Translations under genes and position numbers: made by a program | The notes under the pieces: generated by a model | The model's database searches: none | What the model was told of the DNA's origin: nothing | What the model saw: the letters and a program-made list of their open reading frames with translations, nothing else | Source: Saccharina japonica | Taxonomy: Eukaryota; Sar; Phaeophyceae; Laminariales; Laminariaceae | Direction of reading: 5' to 3' | Assembly: GCA_008828725.1 (NCBI GenBank) | Contig: MEHQ01002657.1 | Location: forward strand, 218,331 to 282,330 | Length of the DNA stretch: 64,000 nucleotides | Part shown: one piece after another, positions 1-20,300 of the stretch | Layout of the letters: each line of letters opens with the position of its first letter | Numbering within the stretch: position 1 is the first letter of the stretch

Positions 1-7275
<7,275 letters not shown>

Positions 7276-8062
7276 ATTTACCCTAGCAGTTGTATCTGTG
7301 TGCCTTCCTCTCTATGGGTCTGCGTGTTCGGCCCCTGAGCTCGCTTCCGTTCGCCTGAGGTGTGTGCTTCTCTCGTGAGTGCGGTGGAGTGTTGTGTGTG
7401 TGGATGGGCGGGCAAGCACCGAGGTTTCTTTGGGAAAGTTTTTGGAGCGATTTGATTGGCTCACGTATCCCTGCCGATTTCACAGACACGTGTGGCCAAT
7501 CACAGGTATCCTCATCAGCCCGAGAAGCAAATTCGGTGCGATTTCTGAGGTTTTTCGTGTTTGCGTGGAATTGGGCAAGCGGATCCACGTGGCCGATCGT
7601 TCGGCAAAGCTGCGCAGGGGCAGAAGTATGCGTGCGGTCGATCTAGGCACTGCTGTTGCATGACAAAACGCTGCACACGTCATGGTATTGATAGGTGTTG
7701 CGTCCAGACGCTGCAGTGTGCAGTGTGTAGAGTCTGCTGCCGACATCCGTCACCCGGGAACGTCAGTAAAAAAGATGACACATCAAATATCGCAAGAACA
7801 AATATCGTTGTGTGATGAGTATATCATACCGTATGAGAGACCATTACCATATTCATTCAAACATGGTTATTTCCGGTTTTCCGGTCCACGGTACGCGCTA
7901 CCGGTATGATACCTCGGCCGTTTCACGTTTTTCGTAAAAAGATCTCCGCGGCTTGACGACGGCATCGAACCACTGGATTGGTTGCCTCGGGCGGATCATC
8001 TTTAGGCAGATAGATGTAGCAGCAGCAGCAGCAGCAGCAGTAGTAGCAGCAGCAGCAGCAGC
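7276..8062. promoter_or_regulatory. Divergent promoter region between BiP and the large EF-hand/FN3 gene
   Basis: The two genes start 787 bp apart on opposite strands, so this interval must carry both promoters. Visible motifs are an inverted CCAAT (ATTGG, 7454-7458), a palindrome ACACGTGT (about 7486-7493) running straight into GGCCAAT (7494-7500), and a second palindrome CCACGTGG (7585-7592). Closely spaced CCAAT and CCACG half-sites recall ER-stress elements of BiP promoters in other eukaryotes, but none matches the canonical CCAAT-N9-CCACG spacing. No clear TATA box is visible. Confidence 0.5.
8022..8062 (+). repeat. CAG/TAG triplet repeat abutting the start codon of the large gene
   Basis: A run of CAG triplets interrupted by TAGTAG ends directly at the ATG at 8063. 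In the frame of the ATG it would encode serines, but the in-frame stop TAG at about 8003 is followed by no other ATG, so the tract is 5' UTR and 8063 is the first usable start. Confidence 0.8.
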
Positions 8063-11018
8063 ATGTTTGGCCGACGAGGCGAAGGAGGAAAGCCCTCGCA
8101 TCGATCATCGTTGTCTCAGCAAGACCGAGCCGAGGATGCGCTGCTGGCAGCGGCAGAGCGAAAGGAGCTTGCTGCGCGAAAATTCGACGAGTGGGTGCGG
8201 TTCAAGGATAGCTTCGACAGGGGGCTGGGATTGTTCGCCAAGCTCGACCCCAGCCATTGCGAGGTACGCTGCGCTTTGCGATGCTTCTGCCACACCGCTA
8301 TATACTTTGTAGAAACTTTCGGAGGTTTAGTCAAACTGCCGGCACATACAAAGCATCGCGAGATCCTACTCGCACATACAGATATGATACGATATCACAC
8401 AGCAGTTTGTACGTACATAGACACGTCATTGTGTCAACATGAGGATTGCACGTCGTATATGATCGGTATGATGCTCGTATGATATGCCTCGTAAGTGTTC
8501 ACCTGCGTGGGCTGCAAAATCGCTCGTACGAGTACTCTACAAATGTACGACGAGACTACTCGCACATACATATTCACACAGATATGATAACAGTTATTCA
8601 TACGTTCGTTCCATGTACACATGAGGAGGATCGCACTTTTTATACCCGGTATGTGCAGTATGGTCGGCATGATCGGTATGCTGCTCGTTCGCTTGCGTGA
8701 AGAATACAGTAGCAGCAGCAGCCACCTGCACGTCTCTTCACGAGACTACGTACAAAATCAACATCCTTGCGTCGTAGCAGTAGGAGAACGAAAGCCGCTT
8801 GATCCCTGTTCCCGCTTTTGACGCCTGCGTACATGTTGATATGCATTCCTATGTGCGAACGCAGGGCGAGTCGTGGGAGAAGGTGGCCGTGATCCTTGCA
8901 ACCGTAGACAGGTCTCTCGGCATCGATCTCAACGTTGCCATCTCCAATTCCAAGCAACAAGCGGGCTCGACCCGAAAGGTTTGTTGAAGATTGTCACGAG
9001 TACGCATATGCATATATAAATATGTGTATCCTATGATTCATACCGAAGCAGCGTACCGTATGTACACCGCTTAACAAGAGGTACCAGTAGATATACAGTA
9101 GTACTGTGTGCTGTAGTATGACCATTGTATGTGCCCACCCCAAGCTTACGGATAATTCGCGGGTATACTACTGCAACGGGGGCACACATGCTCACGGTAC
9201 GGGCACTTCTACGACGAATCACGGCACGGCCAGACACCACCACAGCAGTCAGCAAAAGGGTCAGCTTTGCCCAACAGACCGGCCGGGTGTTATGAGGGAG
9301 AAGTACATGGCGTATCTTGTAGTTGTGCATAGGAGTTCCAATCGTGGTAAGTCGAGGCCAGCCTTGGCGTCGTCAATCTCGTGCTCGCAAAAATGCAAGA
9401 AGAACAAGTAGCTCTGCCATGCGACGAGCTGGGCCGTCGACCCCAACCAGCCTCGAATCGCCTCGACATTATTTTTCTTTCACAGGCCAAGGCCGGGCCT
9501 CGGAGCATGTACGACGCCTTCAAGAAATGGTCCATGCATGGTCACACGTTCACCTTCTTGAAGCTAACGCCGGCGGAGGTGGAGTCCCTCGGGGCTGCTA
9601 CGCAACAGTTCCTCGAACCAGAAGGCGACGCTGACGGAGCTGCGACGGTGAGCGCTCGCGCGGGGGGGGGGGGGGGGGCGTACTAATTTGTTGCTTGCCG
9701 TAGTCAGTTGATCATTGACCACGCATCCCTTTCGAGGCGGAGCACCGTTCCCACTCCTAATAGAGACAGCTCCATCATTTCGGCGCTCATTACCGGGTGG
9801 GGGGGGGAGAACTACTGTAGAACTGCGCAACGCTCAAAATTTGCTAAGGATTACCGGCACCTGGAAACCTGGTACCTCTCTGACCAGAAATTTGAGGAGC
9901 TTTTGGTCATTGATACGATAAACCAAACCGTCCTCCTTTAATTTCCTTGATCCGGAAACGAAAAGAGAGATGCAAGGAACGACCGGTCATGAATATTAAT
10001 ATCCAAACGTCATGGATATGAATATCCAAACGGTCCCTAGCATTCCGGCCACAGAGGCACGACTGTAGTTTGTACGAGTGCTCGTAAAGAGACGGGCGGG
10101 CGCTCTAGCATGAAACGATGCTATTTCCTGTGAGTCGGCTTAATGAATGGTGCCGGCGTTTTTTTTTGTATCGGTGTTAATCTCTGCAAGTCTCTTCAAA
10201 ATACAGCCTTGTTGGGTAGCGTATTCAGTATCTGGTACAGCAGTGCAGTGCCTTGTCGAGGATGAAATTTCTACCCGCAGGGTCCGTTTTGGACTGCTTT
10301 ATCGGCGCCGTCGAAAATCACCCCTCCTCATCGGCGGTGCTGAGTTTTCTCGATCGGTGCACAATAGGATGCAGCGCTAGCGCTCCTCCACCATATTCTC
10401 GGTTGGACAGCCGAACCGTATCCGGTTTCTGGCGCTCTTGGTGAATGGCGCACATGGAATTTCAGGCGGTCACAAGACGCGCTGCAGTGGGACTCCCCAC
10501 GGTCAATACGGACCTATGATTTGAGTACGTCCGCCCACTGCTGCTGCTGTCGACCTCGCAGGTGCTGCCGTCGCTCAAGTACCACTTCCCTCCGCCCCCT
10601 GCTCGGCGTGGGCTTCGAACCCGGCCAATGACCGACGACCAGAAAGCCATGAACGCAATTTTCCTGAGGTGAAATACTGGTCGGTCGTAATTTGTTAGTC
10701 AGGTATTTAATTTGAGACAATTCCAATATTGTACACACGAGAAAAGTCGCTGTCGTCGACAGCGGTTCTCTGGGTGGCACGATGAATCCCACGGGCAGAC
10801 TGTAGCTTCTGGTACACCTGTGACAGGAATTTAAAAGGAGTATCGGTAAAGTGGAAGAGATTAACTTGTGCTTCCCCTATAAACGAGCCAATCGATTCCC
10901 ACCGCAAAACGCGCCCATCTAAACTGCCTTGATCATAGGCGCGTTCGGGCTCGCTGGGTAGTGGCCAATCGCGAAATGCGAGAGCAGCTGGCGAAATACG
11001 TCGAAGAGGCAGAAACGA

Positions 11019-11080
<62 letters not shown>

Positions 11081-14000
11081 GCACGCGCGGTATAATAGAG
11101 AGAAACGTGTCGCTGTTACCCACGTTACGTAGAGCAGGGTCTGCAAAGGCCTCACCTGGCAAGTCTAGTCTCCGTGCAAAGGCATTGCCTTCCAAAAAGC
11201 GTCTCCCTGAAGGATCGATCAAGCTTTCTCCCTTGAATGAGCCATCAAACTGTTTTCTCCTTCAACGATCGATTAAGCTACCGTGCGTTCCCGGTCGATA
11301 CGCAGCACATCGCTATATAGCCGACCCTGCATTCTTCTTCGCCGTCTCGCCTCTGCAAGATACAAGACCACCACACTTCATAGGTCAAACCATGGCCGTA
11401 AAAAAATGACTCCTCTGTTCTTGGGCCGCAAACGAAATGCTCCCCATGTGTTTCACACAGGTTTCGAGCAAAGCGACGGCGAGCGCTCGGCCTAAAGGAA
11501 ACTGTCCCCGAAAAAAACTCCGCTGGGGCTACGATCGATTCTTCCCCAGAAAGAGGGGGAGCTGAGAGCAAGGAAGAGGGTAAGGGGCAGGAGGAAGACG
11601 AGGAAAGAAAAGAAGAAACCAAGGCTGAGGACGGGGAAGGGAAAGAGCAAGAAGGGAAGTCAAAGGATCGAGAAGACGAGGAAAGCGACGGTCCGAGCAA
11701 GAAAGCTTCAAAAGTGCCGAGCGAGACAGGAGCGCAAGACCAACAGGAAACGACGTCCTTTGGGCTCGGCAAGTGAGTGCTCTCAAGGTCAATGAGTCAG
11801 TTCTGTCGATGCTTAGACTTGTACTGTTCAGTTTTCTAGTTTCTAACAAGGCGAGGGGGGATCTTAACCGTGTTAAATAAACATGGACACATGTTAGAAA
11901 ATTACCTCGTTGTGCTACAGGTAGGTGATGGTGATGCTCTCAACCGCCGACTACAAGTTGAGCAAGCAGTGTTCAAGCTTATAGCCATAGCCATGCGCGG
12001 ATTTCTGCTGGTCCACGTGCACTCAAGCTATGCTTCCACCCACTAAGACTAAACCGTCAAATACAAGACACCCATATAGCTGCGCCGCACTACAGCGCAG
12101 ACCCAGCGGTCACTGCCAGCTAACCATCTATCTCTATCGTCGCGATTCGGCTCCCTCCACCCGTGCATCAACATCGGTACACGCAGCGGCTTCCAGTGCG
12201 GGGACGAAGAGGACGAAGGGTTCCAATCTCGCCAAGACCGTTTTATGGAGTCCGGCCTGGTCGCCGTCGGTATTCGTCGGCTTAACGACTTGTTGGAGGA
12301 CGACATCGACAGGCGAAAGAAAAAGGAAAACGTCAGTGCTTCTTATCCCCTCAAGAACTGCAACCATTGTTTTGGGGACATACCACTTGGGATTCGTAGT
12401 GTGGGATGTTTTTTTTTAATAATGTACCTGGTAAGGGATACGCCGTGGTCTATTTGACTACAATGGTCTTCTCGTGACTTTGAGTCGCTCTTTAGCTCGC
12501 GATGTCCCCCAGCATCGTGTTTTCGGTGTTGTGTAGTGGTCTCATACGCAATTCTAAAGGATCGGTTCGAATCATGCGGGCTTCCCTCAACGCATTTTCG
12601 TTTCAGATTGTGTTCGTCTTTCACTAGATGTTTTAGAGGAAAAGATGAAAGACTGTTGATTTCCGGGGGACTCTCGGGCTTAAGCTCGGCAGCGGGTTTT
12701 TAACCCCTTAAGAACTGGTCCCCCGTTTTTGGGGACAAACTACTTGGAATTAGTGTGGGATAAGTTTTGCGGTTCTAAAAGGGTTACGGGAAATTCGTGG
12801 AGAAAAAACAACCTGGAAAGTTTAATCAATAAAATATAAGAACACGTATGTCAGGTACCGGTGTTTGGTTTTGTACCGGGTACTTTGTACACCATTTTGT
12901 GAAGAAAAACGTGGAATCTCGAAACAAAATGTCTGGCTGCAGGACGATCGTCTGGAGAAAAAAGAGGAGGCACGGCGCGCGCACGAGGGGTGGACGCGGG
13001 TGAAGGACACCCGACGGTTTCGGCTGCCGGACGAGCAGGCTTTCCGTCCAGGGGGCACTTGGAAGCCACCGAGGTGCGTGCAAAGCTATAGCAAAACCAT
13101 TTCTTAGTTCAGAGAGCGACCTCTTGTTGCTGTTGCAGTGCCAAACCTAGGCTTCAATTGACCAGAAGCCCTTTTGTCCCGTGTTTGGCTGGTCAACACG
13201 ACGCAAGAGGCTGGAGGCAGTGCTAAGTAGGTTACACGATGGTATCAGCCAGCTGAGCACCAGAAAACTACTGTAGGCGTTTTTAGGCACTCCTGGTTGC
13301 CTCAGACACTGCCGCCCTGCCTGTCACGCCATCGACCGACTATCGCACTTTGCCTTGTTTTGTGCATGCCAAACCGGATAGGTTCGACTTCTCGGGGGGC
13401 AAGGGTCTGGTACGGCCCAACAAGAACCTCATCGCGTCCACCACACTAGACATCATGCGTGGCCAGGGCATGAAGTACGCGCACGCCATCTCTGATGCCA
13501 GGCAGGGAGTGGAAGGAGACCTGGAGAAGAGCAAGAGGCAGATCAAGCGCTACAAAGAAACGGTGCGCAGAATGAATGTCTCTTGTTACACACTGGTGAC
13601 AGATTCGCTACGGCCATTGGTGTAAATTGTTGGCCAATCAAAATCGTACGTTTCGAGCAACCATCTTAGGGCCGGGGTGCGCGGGTTGTGGGAAAATAAA
13701 TCGGGTCCAAACATAAAAAATAAATAAAGTAACCCATATGAGGGCGAACGAAACAGCGGGCGGGCAGTTTCTTGTTTTGTTTGCGCGCCCCCGTTTTGTG
13801 TAGGTAGCGTCATCGCTATTCAGCCATTGACGGGGGGGGGACATGCGCTGCGAAGTTAAGCACTATTGTCCCCAAAAGCCAACAGCTACACGCACCTAAG
13901 CTTGGAAAACCCAAATTGATGCACGGACCGCTGCTTTTACGGGGCAAGCGTACAGCAGTATTCAGAACCAAACATGGCTTGTAAACATCGGGGAATGATA

Positions 14001-14302
14001 CGTATGTCTTTTGAGTCCATCGTGGGTTCTAATTGCTCTTCTTACTACACTAGCCCCCCCGGAATACTTCTTCCTGCAAAACGCCTCCTTCTCGCGAAAC
14101 CCTCCTATGCTGTTCCCCGGGAAATCCTTAGGTGGTTCAAGAGCGCAGTGTTCGAGCGGCTGCTCGTGAAACGCACAAGGTGCAGGCGTACCGGGAGTGG
14201 TCGAGGATGAAGGCGATCACAGAGGCCGCCGTTCGGAACCTGCGCGATGTCGACCCTCCCGCAAACGCGGCCAAGCGGGGAAGAAAGGAGCGCTGGCTCG
14301 AG
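8063..14302 (+). CDS. Large gene, exons 1-10: charged N-terminal region with W-x-R-x-K motifs
   Basis: Ten exons encode a helical, Lys/Arg/Glu-rich region. Three similar motifs occur: FDEWVRFKDSF (exon 1), HEGWTRVKDTRRF (exon 8) and YREWSRMKAIT (exon 10). Exon 4 has MTDDQKAMNAIFLR, continuing in frame into exon 5, which contains REMREQLAKYVEEAET. Exon 6 (11461-11772) is a 104-residue Lys/Glu-rich, probably disordered linker. Exons 1-3 and 8-10 have standard acceptors; exon 5 and exon 9 use TAG acceptors. Similar tryptophan-containing helical repeats occur in coiled-coil proteins of cilia; the link here is only by resemblance. Confidence 0.65.
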
Positions 14303-17300
14303 GTAATGAGGGAAGACAGCAGGACAGCTTGCGAACGGGAGCCAGACGCTAGCATATCATATAGATGGAATACTTTCTTGTTGTATGATATCATATCATA
14401 TCATATGGGTAGCCAGTTCGTTGCGTTCAAAAAAAGAGTCGGAATTTGTAAGACTACTACTAAAGTACTGGAAAACTTACACACCCTGTAAAAAAGCACG
14501 CGCGACCGAAGTATCAAACGCACCTTGCAATTATGAGCTTCGAGGAAGTTGTCGATCTCACAGCACCGCTGAGGTGTCTTTCTTACTTTTTATGAAAAAA
14601 AGGGAACTCTCGCTTGGGACTCGCGTGCTGGTTGATATTTATCGCTAGAACCTCGCGCGTGCTGGTTGGTATTTGCAGCTGTTATCAACTTGTGTGTGCT
14701 GGGTGGAAGGAATAATCACGACCTAGAAAATAATTTCATGTGTAAGCGAAACCCGCGGGGTATCCCGGTCTGAACAATACCTCGGTGGGTATAAGTTGTG
14801 CCGCGTGCCGCACGGAGCTCAACTCAACACTGTGAGTGGGCTTGCACCTCACCAGCAGGTACACAGCAGAGTATACGCCCCAGGCATGGTCTGACTTTCA
14901 ACGCCGACGACCAAAACAATAGGCAAGCCTCTCCAAGAGCAATGCAACTTGAAATACGAGTACGCGTATGTATTTATTTATTTCTGTAATGATGTCACCT
15001 GCGAAGGTGTACGCAGGGGTAGCCCTCCGCCGTGCGTTTTTTTTGTTATCGTTTCCTATGAATAGTCTGTCGTTTCGATTCGCCCCTCGGAAAATATACC
15101 GCGAGGATATTATACCGTTTTTTGGAGCGTTTAGTGTGCACCTACTGTAGTCCTGTTGATATCGTGTGAGAACATGACCGTGCTAAACCTTAACACGCCA
15201 AAACCACATGCAGGAATCGAAGGCGGCCTGGTGGAGAGGCGAGGGAGGGAAACCTGTCATTGATGGAGTCACGTCGTCCTATGTATATAGCGTATGAATC
15301 ACTCAAAAAAACAGGTAGACAATACGCTGACTACACAAACAGTATGAATCGTAGAAACAAAACAAGCAAAACAATACACTTGACAACACAAAGAGTAAGA
15401 GTTGTAAGAACTGCTGCGCATGGAGACGAAACGAGCGCAAAACAATGTACACTTGATGCTGTGTCCGTCGTGCGGCAAACAATACAGGTTGGACGCGCTC
15501 TGAAGAGCGTGGACGCTCGCCTCCTCTCGGAATGGACGACGTGGACAGGCGGTGCCTTCCCTGCTGTGCACTGCCAGGTCAGTCGAATGGGGTCGCGTGA
15601 GCTCGCTCCCAGACTAATACCTTGACCTCTTTTGGGCCCAGCATGATGTCACACCCATGCTTGTCGTCTCTTTTTACACCCATGCTCGTCGTCCCTGTTG
15701 CTCTTCTCTCAATGCCGTAGCTCACTTGTATTCATATGACCCTTCTATGTAGCGGGTTGTTTGTCCCGTGCGTATGATATGATACTCCACATTGTGTTTT
15801 TCGGTGTGCTAAAAGCGGGTGGAAGAAGAACATCAAGCATACTAGTATACGCTCTTTATCTTTGCCGGTACTACAGTACCGTAAGCGAGATACGGTCCCC
15901 CGTTCGCGAAGCAGTCCGTCATCGAGCATCGCCCCCCCCCCCTATTATAGTAGGATGCAGCAGCTCACCCTTCATGCGACTCGCCCAACACCTCACGGCG
16001 ATTCGCGCTTGGTGCTAGCAATGTTTGCCTGGTCGGTGAAAACCCGGCATGCTCCGTCCCGGCATTGTAGGGATGCGAGGGTCTATGGTCATACGACTAC
16101 GGCCATGCATTAATATGAAGTACACCCCCTCCTTCTCCCCAAAACGAGTATTGTCTCGACTTCATCTTTTATCTCACATTGTAATCATCGCCTCCGGACT
16201 GCTGTTTTGGTCCGGCTTCGTCGCCTGCCCTCGCTTCTTTTCTGTCTATCGCTCGACATACAAAAGGTGGTGTGGGATGCGCTCCAGCCTCGAAGCTGCG
16301 ACACGCACTCGACTTCTTACAGCGCGACGCGCGAGACATTCCTGAAGCTCCTTCGTCCGGGGGTGGACTACAGAGAAGCCTTTCACAAGGCGAGTCGCCC
16401 GGCTTTCTGGCATTGCTAGGGTGTCAACGGCGGGGGGGTTAGAGGGGGGGTGTACTCATGTCGTGCACGGCCGCAGTCGTATGACCATAGACCCTCGCAT
16501 CCCTACAATGCCGGGACGGAGCACGTTGGATTTTCACCAACCAGGCAGACGTTGCTTGCACCAAGCGCGAAGCGCTGGGGGGGGAGGGGCTCTACGGGCT
16601 TTATGTGCAGACGCGACTCGATTCCATGGCATGGCTCTCAAGAGTATTGCATGTTGAGTTTTGTCGCCGCCCTGTGGTGTGCGAAAGTTTCCCAGACACG
16701 ATTCGATTCCATCGCTCTCAAGGGTAACTTCTTGCGTGTTTGACATTTTGTCATCGCCCTGTGGCATGCGAAACAATCACCAAGTGTGTGTACGTACGTA
16801 GCGACCGTGATGGCGTCCTGTCAAGAAAATAAAAGCCAGCTCACCATCGTTTTTACCAGTACTGCACCATCGCTGTAGTTCTTTCTATTAATACCAGAAG
16901 TTTTTTCTCTTCTCGTACGTACGTAAATATATGGTTTGGGAAGGTGCTGCGGGGCGAAACTCCCTCCTCGTGACACGAAAAGTCTGAACCCCTTTTAGTC
17001 CTACACTGCACAGGAACCCACATCCTCCTCTAATTTCAGGTGTTTTGTCCCCACGCCGGGAGTGCGGTCCTATAATCCTTAACCCACGTATATGGCATTT
17101 TTTTTCCTGCGATCTTGTTATCTTCTTTCAGGTCGTGCGAAGGCGCCTGAGGAGAGCGGAGAGCAGACGCGGGGCCAGGTTCGACGAGAATGACGAACTA
17201 GAAGCGGAAGACCTTGTCCTCGATCGCAGGTGACCGGTATACACAGCAATACACAGCAGTACAGCCAACTCTCGTGACAGTCTCAGTCTGGATGACTACG

Positions 17301-20300
17301 TACGAATCTCCGTGTTGCGTATATATAGATCGTGTTGGGAGGGTTGTTTAACAGGTCAACCCATCGCAACAGCCTGGATGGCTACGTACGTATATAGGTA
17401 GCTCCGTGTTCTATGCATCGTGTTGGTAGATATGCTATTTCTCCAAAATAGGTATCATACGTTCTCCTACACTATTTCAGTCGACACTCATGGTTTGCCG
17501 GTACGAACTTTTCACACCTCGGACAGATAGATCATCTACAGATCATACAGATCATTCACAGATCATACAGATCATACAGATCATAAAAATCATCTACATA
17601 TCATACAGATAAGCTACAAATAGATCATCTAATTCATCTAGATCCTAGCCTGCCGGTATGAGACGTTGTGCAGGATCTGTATCCAGTACATATCCAACCC
17701 GAGGGAAAACATATCCTAGATCATGCAGATCATACGGCTCCCACCCGGTAACATGAGCTAGATCATACAGATGGTACAGATCATACAGATCATACAGATC
17801 ATACAGATCATACAGATCATACAGACCAGGGATCTATCTGCCCTGAAAGATCTAGATCATCAAGTGGGAATTATCTATCTGATCTGTATCTATCAGATCT
17901 GTCCGAGGTGCGTAATATGTACCAGTACATGTCAATACGGGCCCTGGGTCGTCAGATACAAACAACGGCTTAACCCTGCCTAGTACCGTATCAGCAACGG
18001 AGCAAACCGACGGCGGTGCGTTGTGAACGTCGGACCCTCCCTTTGCCGTGCGGAGGATACCGAAGCCATCGCAGGTGTAATGTATCGCAACCGTCCGAAA
18101 CAAACGGCAAAACTCTTGTCGACAGAAATCCACCTACGAGTACACATATCAATACATAGGAACACGTATTCAGTATTCAGCCTTCCACGCGTTCTGTAGG
18201 CGTGTATCACAGCTCACTCCCGCAGGCGTCGCAAGTTTTTAGAGACTCGGAATAAGGTGGAGAGCAGCCCTTGCGGTTCGAGCGGTCACAGATAACTGGT
18301 TTTTATCATTGCCGCGGCTTATATACGAGGTATATAAATGTATATAGGTCTGGCTGTAAATTCGGCTGTTAACGTACGTTCCAGGTGGTTTTTTGTTTTC
18401 ATTATAGGGTCCATAACCGACTCTGAACTCAGGGTGGCTGTTAATTTTCGCTGTGTATCTCGTCTCCAAGAGACCTCCGGTTGCACTGCCCTCTCTCCAG
18501 ACGGACGGGAAGCGGTAAACTACGCGGATGTCGAACAAAATAATAATCGCTCATTTAACCGTGGTGTCTCAACAATGATGTACGTACGTATGATTTGTGT
18601 CTTGCGTGACCCACTTGGGTATCAATTGTGTCTCACGGGTGTCCAACAAAAGGACCGCTCGATTATCGTGTCTCAACAAAACTGCTGTGTCTCAACGAAA
18701 CTGTGTCTCAACAAAGCTGAGTCTGAACATATGTGTCTGAACAGTTGTGTAATGGTATCAACTACCAGGTATCAACTAATTGTTGTCTCAATCAGTATAG
18801 TGCTTGTGTATTTTGTTTTTGTTTTGTCGCGCTGCAGGGAGTTGAAGTATCTCTTGACGAAAGAGCTCGGCATCGTCATGAGGGGCGAAGAGATGCGCCG
18901 GCTGGTCGACGCCTTCGACACAACCAAGGTAGGTACCACAACAGGGTCTTCTACTTCAGCAAAACGTTGCGATAACTAAAAAGGGTTGTTACTTTTTTTT
19001 TTTTTCATGGCTGTATGCAGGGGTATATAACACGAAAATAAACGAACACGGAGCCACCCTCCCCACCATGTCGGAATTGAAAACAACACTAAGTACGTAC
19101 GTAGCGGGTTGAGGTTTTTGTCAGAAATGGAGTATAAACAAGTTTTTTTTTTTTCAGTTTTTGTTTCACTTGATTTTATTAATAGTATACTCCTCCTGTC
19201 TAGGACTAAAAAAAAAGGGAGTGTCGATTTTGTTTCTTCGTCTACGACCCTTGCTGCATGTATGTGCTATTTTTTCTTCACCTTTTATGACTAGAACGTA
19301 TCGTTCCGAGTGGTGGGGCGTCTTTTTCTCGCCACCAAGGAGCGGCAGGACCCCCCCCACCCCCCCCCCAACGAAGTCACCGTATCCTTGACAAATGGAA
19401 GCAATCGGTCACCCACGGCAACCATATCGATCCGCCTTCCTCGTTTTTTGTTTTTTGTTTTAATCCTCCCGCGGATGGGTACAATATAGCTTAAGCCCGC
19501 CACACTTTCACGTTCCGCCTCGGATCGTGTGTCAATTCACTCCATGCCCCCTCGGCAGCATCAGCCCCTGCTGGTACTACGTCGGACGCTTGAGCATGTT
19601 GATCCGACCTCGTTGTATATATATATCACCAGGACGAGCAAGATAACCGGGTAAGTTAATAGACTATTATCGTTACTACCAATGGATGGCACCGGTAGTT
19701 AACACGCTAGCGTAGGTATATAATGGCGATGATGCCCAAATGGTTCTTCATAAACTATGTCTGTTTTAGTATGCCCCCTCGCGACCCCGGCATATACACA
19801 TATGTATAATACCAGGCACTTGGGGGTATTGGAAACATCCCGTTAAACTCTCTAGAACTTCACCCACGTTCTTTCCCGGGGCATCAATTTGCTTGGAATT
19901 ACTAGCTGTGAAGTTGATTCCTTTTTTTTTTTGTTCTTCTTCCTAAAACCAAAAAAAAGTACTAAAATGAAACCGTAAAACCAGACAGACAGACACAAAG
20001 CAACCAGAAAATACACGTCGTCCATGACAGTTTTTTTGATGCGACGACACCATTTGGCGTCGAGACAGGACCGGCGGGTGAGATGGGAGGACTTCGAAAA
20101 ACTGACGGGGGGCGTGAGGGAGGCGGTAAGAGGGGACACGGCCAAGAGGCTGGAGCGGCGCTGCGTCTGGGAGACAACTTGCCCCGTCACCGGCATGGCC
20201 AACGCCTACACCGTTTCTGCCGTGAAACAGGCGGGTCCGGGGGGGGGAGCGGGGCGCGGCGGGGCTAGCCACGAGGAACATGATGAACAGCAGTTACCAC

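Noticed and set aside
10253..10444. Frame SVLDCFIGAVENHPSSSAVL after a CAG at 10280
   Set aside because: A possible extra exon of the large gene, but exons 3 and 4 join in phase without it and no suitable donor was found.
12520..12600. tRNA-like sequence with GGTTCGAATC (12564-12573) and TAGTGGTCTCATACGC
   Set aside because: B-box and A-box-like words are present, but no acceptor, anticodon or T-stem pairing can be formed; at most a relic.
17513..17910. CRISPR-like spacing of GATCATACA units
   Set aside because: Units are contiguous without unique spacers, in a eukaryotic intron, and belong to a dispersed TIR element.
18338..18979. 213-codon plus-strand frame
   Set aside because: Mostly intron kept open by TGTGTCTCAACAAA-type repeats; only its last 91 bp before the GTAGGT donor behave as an exon.
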